The notes beneath the pieces are model-generated. The model ran no database searches. It was not told the origin of the DNA and saw only the letters and a program-made list of their open reading frames with translations. Position numbers and translations under genes: made by a program. A stretch of 64,000 nucleotides of DNA, from assembly GCA_025765615.1 (NCBI GenBank), contig JAIVFJ010000102.1, positions 62,001 through 126,000 of the forward strand, given 5' to 3'. Position 1 is the stretch's first letter; every line of letters begins with the position of its first letter. Below are positions 10,701 to 20,083 of this stretch, one piece after another. Origin of the DNA: Zopfochytrium polystomum. Its lineage: Eukaryota; Chytridiomycota; Chytridiomycetes; Chytridiales; Chytridiaceae.

Positions 10701-12248
10701 GCCTGCCCAAGGATTGAGGGCTGATCTTGGAAGCTCGATTTTCCAAGTATACCCGCGGTTGTGGGGGTCTCGGTGATGGCGAAGTTGTTAAACATGTCGG
10801 CAAACCTTGCATCCACATCGATTGCTGAACTGCTACCCACCAGCCCGGCTCCTCCAGGCGAAGATGAGAGGATTTCCGCACCAATCTTTCCACCAAAAAG
10901 TGTTGGCGCCACTGGCCTCACTTGGCTGATCGGACCCGCAGGCGCCGTATCATCCAGTAATCGGACGGCCTTCTCATCACCTTCACTCTCCACCGCCTTC
11001 GAACCTTCGAGTTAGAGAAACAACATTCAGACACCGGAACAGACCTTTTCCCTGTAATCGTCCACTCTCTCTGGCCCAGACTCATCATGGCTGTTGTGAT
11101 GGTCTTTTGACTGATCTCGCGCCTCTCCATCGAAATCGCGGTGTCTTCCACTCGTGAAAGCTATACGGTTTCACATCGTCACTCTGAATCATTCTTCAAG
11201 AATAGGACTTACAGTGCCTGTCACCCATCGTTCGCTGCCCAGGATCATAACCTACAGAGCGGCGTTATTTCAAAAAATTGAAGGACCAATTGCTCACGTC
11301 GGTTTCCCTGAGTATTGTGGCGGCCACGATGTCCGCCGTACCCTGCACGGTGACCGTCGCCAATAACGCCTTTGTCCCCATCTCGAGTTTGATTTGTCCC
11401 TCCTCTGCGAGCGTTCAGGTCACTGTTGATGAGACCCGAGCTGATAAGCTGCAAAAACGAGAAACTCAGATGGAACAACGTGGCGACCACAGTTTGCCTC
11501 ACCTTCGCTTCGATATCAGACAACGGAATCAGGGCCAAAGGCTGCAGCACCTCGTCCACCGTGACGCCCTGGACAGGCTCGTAGTCAGAGGGTGGTTGTA
11601 CGGTGGGATCGAAGCGTCCAAGCACAAAGTCCCGATCGTATCGATGCACCGTAGGAGGAGAATTACTGCTGCCAGTCTCACTCGACTTCGCTGCACCGGA
11701 TCCAAGCGGTTTCGAACCGATCGCACCAACGGAGGCGGAAGTCGCCGGTGTCGCCGCTGGGGAAGGTTCGGTCGCCGCCGTCGAGGTACCAGCCAGGTTC
11801 ATGCCACCCGCCGCAGCATCGGCGAAGGAGGGGATTTTTGACTTCACTCCAGCGAGCGGAGGGCGGTGGGCAGGGATCCCTGCGCCTCGCCCCGGTAAGG
11901 CAGATCCCGTCCAGCCAGTGTGTCCACCATCGCCTGGAACGAGCGGAGGTTTCGCGCCGGCAGCAGCACCAGCTACAGCGGCACCAGCTCCACGACCCAC
12001 TCCGGCAGGCGGGCCTGAATTCCATTGCTTAGAGGGATTCGACCACGCATTGACGACCGGGGTTGCAGAGGAGGATGCGGCTGAAGGTGCTTGAGATGGT
12101 TGCTGAGGGTTTGCTCCAGGGACTGGAGACCCACGACCAGGCTCGGCGACTGAGGCTTTCCTCATCCTTGTAACACGAAAATCAGTAACTGAGCTAGATG
12201 CGTCTCGCTTCAAGTAGCATACCATTCAGGTCCAAATTTCATAGCCAT
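7779..12248 (-). CDS. GIGYF/Smy2-type GYF-domain translational regulator
   Basis: About nine exons. Exon 1 (12223-12248) joins exon 2 at 12166 to give MAMKFGPEWMRKASV, like the LNFGPEWLR start region of animal GIGYF proteins. Exon 2 has a Pro/Ala/Gly-rich part, then RYDRDFVLGRF (about 11609-11645) and LQPLALIPLSDIEAK. These align with the eIF4E-homologue-binding YGREEML motif and the PLALVPF motif of GIGYF2. The GYF domain is split by an intron near 10318-10373: HWYYKDPTGAIQG, then TEQMELWFKDNYFVDELMIR. After it come a Gly/Ser/Pro-rich region, Arg/Glu-rich SLKEIQEAEERERE and TMAEIMEEERRR helices, DALVQWCRQALKPL, DARKFAEEFLRRRR and a poly-Lys end. In the family these proteins bind Pro-rich ligands through GYF and repress translation of bound mRNAs. 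Residue-level exon edges in the 11.0-11.4 kb part are my reading. Confidence 0.88.
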
Positions 12249-13252
12249 CTTCAAGAATCACACTGATTCGGATGCACAAGACAAAGAAAGGGATGATGAT
12301 AGTTAAAAATACCGGCACAGCAGATCTCAAAGCAAGCGAAACCAGCTCGCACAAAAAGAACTGGCGGAGCTTTTGGGCACAGGCGCAACGCGCCCCGTGC
12401 AGTCGGAGAAGAAGAAAATGGGGCAACACCCTTGCTTCTTTCCAACGCGACACCGCACAAAGGAAACCACTCACAAACAAGTGGCGGTGGGGGGCGCGCA
12501 GGACATCGGATCGCGACAGGGAAGTTGAATAGGAGGCATTGGAAGATTGAGGTTTGAGGGGGGAGAGGGGGTGTTTGACACCAGCCACGAGTGAGCGCAA
12601 GACGATGTGTGTGATGTGATTGATTAGTGGGGGTTGGGGGGTAGTTGTGGGGGGATTGGGCCCTCCTACTGGTGCACTTCGTTCGGCGACTTGCCTTGTG
12701 TTTCACTCTCTCAGTGTTGTGTTGGGGTGTGTGTGGGCAGCGTGTGTGTTGAGTGTGTGCGTCGGTCCGTTTGAAGATCTCGCTTGCTGTTTGGAGTGAG
12801 AGAAGAAGAAGAAGAAAAAAAAAAAAAAAAAAAAAAAAAGGAAAAAGAAGAACAGCAAAGTTGAATCGTTTTTGCTTTTCTTTTTTCCTTTTTTTTTTTT
12901 TTGACCTGCGTGCCTTGTTTTTTCTTGTATTTTTTTTTCTTTTTTTTTTTCCTTCCCACCTTGCCACACCCCCCACCCCTCATAAGCTGCAACAAATTCA
13001 CTTTTCCAGACTTCCTCGCCCTTCTTGTTCGTGCTTGCAGAGAGCATTGCGGCTCGCGAACTCAAAGAGGCGGCGGACGAGCAGCAGAGAGAGAAGGAAA
13101 CAGAGCGGAACAGAAGGGCGAGCCGCATATCAGAAGAAAAAGAAGAAGAAGAAGAAGAAGAAGAAGAAGGGGGTTGTAGGGCGTCGTTGTGCGGCCTTGT
13201 GCATGGCTGACACAATCATTCAACCCTCAGACTTTCCGTACACAGTACAGTA
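12249..13252. promoter_or_regulatory. Upstream region of the GYF gene: homopurine/homopyrimidine tracts
   Basis: No supported gene. The first 370 bp are ordinary sequence. About 12600-12780 is GT-rich. 12800-12960 holds several A and T runs of 10-25 bases, and 13136-13168 is a GAA microsatellite. Open frames here encode only poly-Lys or poly-Phe. The tracts probably belong to the promoter/5' leader of the minus-strand GYF gene, or to degenerate repeat DNA where the transposon-rich zone begins. Confidence 0.5.
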
Positions 13253-14109
13253 GTGGTATTGCGCAGTTAATACAGCTACTGCGAAGTTAACTAACTTACC
13301 CTAAGTAGTAAGTATATTGGGAATCTGTGGTCTCCAATGTCTTGGGGCCAATGCAACACTCTGCTCGCCATTCTTCCCTAAGAACCATGTTATTCTCCTC
13401 CTCAACAATTACCATTCAATACTCTGCAGAGCACCAATTTTTGAGCCATTTAGTTTTCAATAAGGATCGGCAGGTAGGATAGGATAGGATAGGCTTAACT
13501 GAAACCGCACTTTATCCTGGCCATCCTTAACCATAACCTCGCAGCAGCACCGACTTAACTGCAACCGAACCATATCCGCAAATACCAAATAAAGCCCTTA
13601 ACCACAGCTCAGTTTATCCTTAGAGGAATTGTACCGTTAACCTGGGATCATTAGACAGACGCGTTAACCACAAGGCGAACTGCAAATCTGCAGGATATGG
13701 AGTTTGTTATTATTACGTGCACCATATCCTAACTGGACATTGGTTAAGGAATTTTTCTTATCCTTAACTGTGCTGCAAATAAGCTCAGATTGGGGATTTA
13801 ACCGAAAATCCGCCGATACTTAGTTTACAATTTTTACTATCTTATGTACTTGATGCATTATACCTAATGGGATCAAGACAGCTTCGATGCAAAAAAATCC
13901 ATGAAAATCCAGACAGAACTACTTGGTCATTAATCCGAAAAATAAGCAGCTGAGCGAAACACAGTGTCGGGCTGGGAAAACAACTACTAAGTCAGGAAGT
14001 CAATTTGATCCAAAATGGTCCATTTCTAGGAAACCAAGTTTCACAAAGAAATATTGCAATTTGGCGAAGTTTTTCTGAGCAAAAATGTGGATTGACGCAC
14101 AAAACTCAA
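13253..14109. repeat. AT-rich non-coding repeat DNA with TAGGA and TTAACC words
   Basis: No coding frame. A short TAGGA tandem run (about 13474-13493) is followed by about 300 bp in which TTAACC, TTATCC and similar words recur irregularly. A related patch lies at about 30540-30620, at the edge of the second transposon-rich block. It may be a decayed satellite or element end. Confidence 0.4.
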
Positions 14110-14226
14110 AGGGTGGCCGAAAACAGTGTTAAATTCGGGTGCCTCTTCCTTGGGCAGTCTTTGACGGCGGTCCCTTGGGGCCACAGTGGAAAGACAGTCC
14201 CTGCTGGGCCCTCCTTTTTGTAAACA
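14110..14226 (-). pseudogene. Decayed copy of a gypsy gag zinc-knuckle segment
   Basis: The minus strand resembles the better-preserved gag segment at about 17190-17260: matching words GCCCAGCAGGGACTGT, TGTGGCCCCAAG and GACTGCCAAGGA, with substitutions and indels. Only this short piece is present and it joins an LTR fragment directly. Confidence 0.5.
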
Positions 14227-14227
14227 G

Positions 14228-14399
14228 TCTGTCACACTTGCCTAGCAACTATTATGGCATGCATATCATCATCATGTATCAATAATTCATAACAGAGTTT
14301 GATTTCTTTCTCTCCAAGTTGGGAGAAGGACCACCCACAGACACACATCTCCACTTCATTCACTCCTTCCACTCACTCACTCAGAGTAGACTGTTTACA
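14228..14399 (+). mobile_element. Copia-type LTR fragment (3' part)
   Basis: Shares long near-identical stretches with the LTRs at 31567-31855 (opposite strand) and 56694-57068: ATGTATCAATAATTCATAA, CTCTCCAAGTTGG, GAGAAGGACCACCCACA and ACTCAGAGTAGACTGTTTAC. Only the right half is present; the left joins gypsy gag debris. Confidence 0.75.
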
Positions 14400-14869
14400 C
14401 ATCAGCGCGCCAGCCATCTGGCTGCATCAACCACAGATTCTAGCTCAGAACAACACTATCTACCACCTCCAACAAACAGAATCAGCATAGCTCAACTTTA
14501 GAAACCATTTCATTTGGGAGGCCTAAAAATTTCAACACCCTCTCCCGGCCGACCCTCTCATTCAATCTGGGCTTCCAATAGTGCATCTGAAAGCTCTGAT
14601 TATCCTCTTTCGAACAAGCTGTCACGCAGCTCTCTATGTTGTCTCTACAGAATTTGATTGGCCTGAAGTTGCAAATGCTTCCTCAACTTTGCGTGATATC
14701 GTCTCGATGGCGAGAAGCGATCAGAGGACGCCCTTACACAGCTGTATTTGCCTGCTTCTGCTCTTTCCATTGATATCTAACGTGCCAAGCTACGACGCCT
14801 GCAGCAGGAGCTACAAGGGATTTTGATAAGGGGGTCCAAAAGTCAGATGACCACTACCTCCAACCAGAA
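14400..14869. other. Unassigned transposon-zone DNA
   Basis: About 470 bp with no coding exon, RNA gene or clear repeat that I can identify. It lies between an LTR fragment and a copia pol fragment, so it is probably old element sequence. Confidence 0.4.
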
Positions 14870-16640
14870 TTTTGTCCTTTCTTGTGTGACAAGTCAACCC
14901 AGCAGAACACCAAAGGTGGAGGTGGTGATTCAATGACAGATTCCAGTTCAGCGTCAATGGATGCCACTATGTGGCCTACCATTGGAGCTAGGCTCTCTTC
15001 AGGTTCATCTCGTCTTTGCCAATGACGACAGCAAATATGTTGGGGTTCCAACCATAGTCATCATCGTCCATATCTTGGGGAACTGTTGGAGGTTGATCTG
15101 AGGTGTTTGTCCATGATGATGGTGGCCACCCTGGAAGACTGGTGCAGTTGCTGGTGAGTACGAGAGGAGGGAGCACTGTCAGGAGGAGAGTTGGATAATT
15201 AGCGGGAAGAGTCAAGTGGTGGCTCAAAAGGTTCAAAAGAAGGAGAGTTGCCAGTTTCAGGAAAATCAGTAAAATCATCAGAAGGAGGAGTTAAGAAATC
15301 AGAATTAAGAGATTGAAGCTTAGTGTCACTGCGGACAAGGCCAGGAAAGACATGCTCATGCAAGTTGTAGTGGTGTGTCTGAAGGATGGTCCTTCTTGCA
15401 AAGTTGTAACTGAGGGCAATAGACTTGCTGTCTGTGTCGAAGCCCAAGAAGAGTCCAAGTGAGGCCTGAGGAGAGAGCTTGGTCTTGCGTGAGTTTGCAG
15501 GTTCTGTGTACTCATTGTTGAGTGTGACAATGAGGCAGCCAAAAATTCCAAGGTGGCGTAGATTGGGTTTTCAGCCTTGGTAATATCAAATGGAATTCAA
15601 CCAGTGTGAGTGTGTTGCACACAATTGCACAGGAATGAAGCATGGCGTATTGTGTAGGACCAGAAGAACAGTGGAAGCTGGGCTTCGATCAGGAGACAGG
15701 AAGCAATGTGGGTGATGACCTTGATGGCATTTTCTGCAACACCAATCACCCTCCTTGACGTAAGGGACAGAAGGCTAAAAGACAACGGGAGGTTGGTGGT
15801 TGATACAGTAGGCCTCAAATTGCTGAGTTTTAAGACTGAGATTGTCTGCTCATTCAAATAACATTCAATGAGTGGGGAAGAGTTGCTCTTCAAAATCAAT
15901 GCAATCAATTGTCTGCTGAGTGACGCCTGCTGTGTGAGCGACAGTGTTGACCTGAGCGTAGCCTGTGGTGTAGTCGACAATAACTTCAAAGTAGTTGAAA
16001 CCATCAAGAGAATGTGTGCTGATCTTGCCAGTTTGGTTGGTACACAGCATCTGCAGCAGAGCAAAATCAAAACAAGGCTTGGCTATGAGGTGTTGCCATA
16101 TCGCAAATGAGGCAAGGCTCGTGTGTTGTTGGTGGTGGAGCAGGAGCACTGTTGACATCACCAGACTTGAGAGTGTCACGTACTTGCTCTCGGTGGATGT
16201 GGCCAAAATGTCAGTGCTAAAGGTTGTGTGCAATTGCTGGTGATTTGTATGCAATGGGCTCAAATGAAATTGTCCTCTGCCCAGCTGGGTGCTGGACTGA
16301 GATAAGATAGGATAAAAGCCGTTATGTCGTTCGCCAATCTTGATGCCATGTTGAGATGTGAGTGTAGCAAGATCAAGAAGAAAGACTGAATCTTGAGTGA
16401 ATAGCATCCCAGCAGTTGGGTCTTGGACGACATGCAACACAGAGAGAAGCAGTTCCTTGAGTGATGGGACATGAAGCATATTGCAGAGCACCACATCAAA
16501 ACCAGGAAAGGTAAGCGTGACAGATCCAATTCCATTGATGCGGCAGAACTGTGGAACTTGAGTCTTGGCTGGGATTTGTGAACTGCAGGCTGACACTGGA
16601 GTTGTCTGTGGTGGTTGACCTTTAATACCTGGCTGTGAAC
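14870..16640 (-). pseudogene. Ty1/copia pol fragment: GAG-pre-integrase and integrase, multiply frameshifted
   Basis: Reading the minus strand from 16640 down: CNMLHVPSLKELLLSV is the GAG-pre-integrase signature. Integrase core pieces follow, including STHSLDGFNYFEVIVDYTTG and VGVAENAIKVITHIASC...LPLFFWSYTIRHASFLCNC. Then comes the post-integrase motif GLFLGFDTDSKSIAL with LQTHHYNLHEHVFPGLV, and the hinge MDDDDYGWNPNIFAVVIGKD. Frame changes and stops interrupt it several times. Reverse transcriptase and RNase H are missing downstream. It adjoins gypsy gag-protease at about 16640, forming a chimeric relic. Not a functional gene. Confidence 0.8.
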
Positions 16641-18078
16641 CTTGAATCAAGGACTTGCGAGCATGAGACTTGGGGCTTGACTTGAGTTTTGTGTGACTGT
16701 TCCAATTGGTGGAGGTTGGACTTGACCAGTGACCCAATCAATGGCAGGGTTCTGGGCTTGCAGCCATGGTAATCCCAGGATGACAGAAAATGTGGATGAG
16801 CCAAGATCCTATACTTCCAGGTTGACCATGGATGGTGGAAAGTCTTGGATGTGGAGGTTTAGGTTGGTTTCATGGCTGATTTCCTTGAACAGAGCATGAT
16901 CGGCAAAGTAGACCTTGAGGGGTGTGGGTTTCCTGATGGTGGAAATGGAACAACACTTGACAAGGGTGGCATCAATGATGTTGCAGGATGATCCAGAGTC
17001 GATAAGGGCCTTGGTTGTGATGGTTGACTTGGGTGAGAGTTGAATCTTGACATCCATGGTGAGTTGGTGGGGCTTGGAATCTGAGGTGTTTGTGGTGCTG
17101 GTGGTGGTGATGAAGCAGGGGCAGCTTGGAGGAGGGTCCAGGGAATTACCCCTCAGTGAGCCTGGACCAGGGAGTTTGGTTGCTTCTTCCTTGGCAGTCC
17201 TTGACAGCGTGGTCCTTGGAGCCACAGTAAAAACACAGTCCCTGCTGGGCCTTCCTTGTTTTCTCCTCTTGGCTCAGAGGGCACTTAGGAAGTGTCTCAA
17301 CTGCATCCACTTGCATGGGTTCAGGAACTGTAAGAGCTTGAGGACTGGGGTAGGTCTTGATGTAGGTCCTACTTGTCTTTGCTTCAGCCTTTTGGAGTAG
17401 AGTCTGTTGTCAATCTTGATGGCAAGGAGTATGTATTCTTCCAAGGTCTCAGGGATGTGCAGAGACTGGGAAAGCATGTCTTGGATATACTCATGGAGAC
17501 CATCATGGTACAACTCCATCAGAGCTGCATCATTGTATCCAGAGTCTCTGTCTCTGGCTAGTTGCTTGAATTGGTTGGTGTAGGCCACACAAGATTGCTT
17601 TCCTTACTTGATATGCTTGAGCTTGGATCTTGCTGTCCAAGATGCGTAGGGTCACCAAAGGTAGCTTCCAGCCCCTCCCAGAGCTCTTGCAGGGTAGTGG
17701 GTGCGCTTGGGAGCGATCTGTACCATGATTGGGCTTGACCAGACAGGAGGGTGCTTGTGAAAAGAACCTTGACTTGCTCACTGGGAAATCTTGAAGGTTG
17801 GAGAAGGATGACATTCTCCACAGTCGCCATAAAGTTCCTGAGGTCTTTGGCCAGCCCAGTGAACTTGTCAGGGCTGGGAACCTTGGGCTCTCTTGCTTGG
17901 TTGGCTTGAGGCAGGGGAAGAGCTTGATGTTCTTGTTGGTGAAGTTGTTGTTGAAGCTGGTGCTGCTGGTGAAGGACTTGTTCTTGAAGTTGGTGTGTCT
18001 GTCTTGAAGGGCTTGTAATTGGTCCATCAAGGCTTGGAAGGCAGTTGCATCAGGGAAGGTGTTGTTTGGGTCAGACAT
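16640..18078 (-). pseudogene. Ty3/gypsy gag and aspartic protease remnant
   Basis: Starts MSDPNNTFPDATAFQALMDQ at 18078. In a shifted frame it continues with gag-like FPSEQVKVLFTSTLLSGQAQ, SWYRSLPSAPTTLQELWEGL and MELYHDGLHEYIQDMLSQSL. A zinc knuckle follows near 17200-17245 (C-F-Y-C-G-S-K-D-H-A-V-K-D-C, the C-X2-C-X4-H-X4-C pattern). The retroviral-type protease has active-site ALIDSGSSCNII (about 16990) and the later ILGLPWLQAQNPAIDWVTG. At least two frame changes break the reading. Reverse transcriptase and integrase of the gypsy type are absent. The 5' LTR appears to lie at 18130-18548. Confidence 0.8.
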
Positions 18079-18129
18079 GATGGCAGAGAGTAGTAGGAGA
18101 GGGTGAAGTGAATTATGATGTCAGGAACA

Positions 18130-18548
18130 TGGCAGGACAGGACAAGGCAGACAAGGAACTGAGAGGAGTGATGATTGTAATGGAAACAATAATTCACTTG
18201 AGGGATGGGACAGGTCCCCCATCCCCCTTTTATACCTTTTGAGAGTCTTCCTTGTCAAGACTCAACGAAAGTTCCAGAAAGAGCAATTAGTAATATGATA
18301 CCAATGATACCAATGACAACAAGACAAGTCAGGAAAGCAAAGAAGGTTCCAGAAGGTCCTCTGGAAGGTTCCAGAGGTTTCCAGAGGGTGATTCATAACT
18401 GGCAGCGACTTTGTCGCTGCCAAAGCAGCCAAATAATCCAGAAATCGAGGAAAGAGCAGCCTCAGTGCCTTTGGCACCTCTGCTGCAAGCAAAAAAATAT
18501 GAACTATTGCAATGATGCCCACGACCCAAGGCAAATTTTCCACTGACA
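18130..18548 (-). mobile_element. Probable gypsy 5' LTR with promoter
   Basis: On the minus strand this starts TGTCAGTG at 18548 and contains a TATA-type box GGTATAAAAGGGGGA (about 18222-18236) shortly before the gag start. A closely similar segment recurs on the plus strand at 55250-55372, supporting a dispersed LTR. The exact 3' end and primer-binding site were not resolved. Confidence 0.6.
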
Positions 18549-18566
18549 ACAGACATCTCCAGGCCG

Positions 18567-19175
18567 TTGGCTGACTCTGCTGTCACCTTCAGTCAACCAC
18601 ACTCCATGACTGGGCTGCGCCAAAGCATGTACTTTGTTACCCTCAAAGGCACCTCTGAACATGGCTTAGTCTACATGGCTGGCATCTCCACCCGCAGTGC
18701 ATTTGGTAGAACAGACTACAATGGGCTGCACCCTGACGAGCTGAATGGTCAGAAACCCATCAACTACTCCGATGCTGACTTTGGAGGCACACCCTGCAAC
18801 CGTTGTTCCACCACTGGTTACATAACCACACTCTCTGGGGCTGCCATCTCTTGGTAAAGCCATGTTCAGAAAACTGCTGCGAGTACATGGCTATCTCGTC
18901 AACTGCACAAGAGGTCATTTGGCTCCATCAGCTGCAAAGGACCTGGTCACAGTCAGGCCACAGCGTCCGCCATCTTTGCGGATAACACTAGCAGCATCTC
19001 TGTTGCCAAAAGCCAAAAGATGGCAGACCCAATCAAGCATATCGACATTTGTTACAACTTTATCTGCAAGCAAGTTGCCGCAAAGGCCCTGGATGTTGTA
19101 CATGATGCTGGCAAGCATATGATTGCCAACATTCTAACAAACCTCTCCCTGTTGCACGTTCCAGACGTTGGTCCT
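18567..19175 (+). pseudogene. Copia RNase H remnant
   Basis: The plus strand reads PINYSDADFGGTPCNRCSTT then GYITTLSGAAISW. After frame changes it continues EYMAISSTAQEVIWLHQL, AIFADNTSSISVAKSQKMAD, PIKHIDICYNFICKQVA and HMIANILTN. These are the ordered motifs of a copia RNase H C-terminus (S-D-A-D-F, A-E-Y, D-N-x-S, K-H-I-D). At least three frameshifts or stops make it non-functional. It lies opposite in strand to the adjoining gypsy LTR. Confidence 0.75.
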
Positions 19176-19879
19176 TCACATGGGACTCCAGTAGGCTCGA
19201 CAAGTAGAGCAGATGGGAATGTTGTGAAACAAGAACACTTTGTCCTTGCATTGTCTTGTTCCTGTCCTTCGTCTCTCCTCTCCTTTCCTTTTCTCCTGTT
19301 CTCCTTAAATTCATTTCGAGCACATGCCCAGTGATCATGGAAACTTCTTCACCCCTGATCACTGTGCAGGTACTGCTCTCTTGACTTTGTTACCACTCTG
19401 TTTGTATCCTTACAATACATGGGAACTTCTTCATCCCTGATCACTGTGCAGGTCGCCTAGCTCCTGCTCAACAAGGACGCAAGTTTTCGTCGTGCAAGCA
19501 TCGAAGCAGTTTAATTTATCGTCATGTTACCGAGTCGCCACTGGCTATGATTATAGTCTCACTACCAAGAGTAGTGAGAAGAGCTTCTTAACACACTCGC
19601 AAAACTCCAACCAACTGTCCGTACACAGAGCTTAGATACTATGAAGCAGAGATGCTTGGTGCAGAGTTTCCTTGACAACGTTGTTTCGATCATCTGCGTA
19701 CACTCTTCGCCTGCTAAGGTTCTGTGCTTCTCAGGAGTGTCCAAGAACCAATTTGTGATCCTCTCTATTGCGGCAATGTCTGGCTCTTAGCGATCAACAA
19801 TTGTTAAATCCTTTGTTGGTATTCATTGGTGATCCCTCCCACTTTCCCACGAATTCGAATAAGAATGCCGCGAGGGCAG
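19176..19879. other. Intergenic DNA beyond the CASP 3' end, with a short imperfect duplication
   Basis: Words such as CTTCTTCACCCCTGATCACTGTGCAGG (19342-19371) recur almost unchanged at about 19424-19452. No coding exon was supported; a 60-codon minus frame at 19562-19744 has no recognisable features. Confidence 0.4.
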
Positions 19880-20021
19880 CTACTGCACCGGAAGAAGCTT
19901 TGGTCGAGGCAACGGCAATTCGTGGTCTAGAAAGAGTGCGGTGAGTAAGCGAACACGTAATAGCAAACGTTAAATGAGAGAACAAACAAACAAAAAGCGA
20001 GATAGTCACAGAGAGACAGAC

Positions 20022-20083
<62 letters not shown>

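Noticed and set aside
12251..13253. Several 90-240 codon frames rich in Lys or Phe upstream of the GYF gene
   Set aside because: They are created by long A, T and GAA runs; outside those runs they lack any protein-like features.
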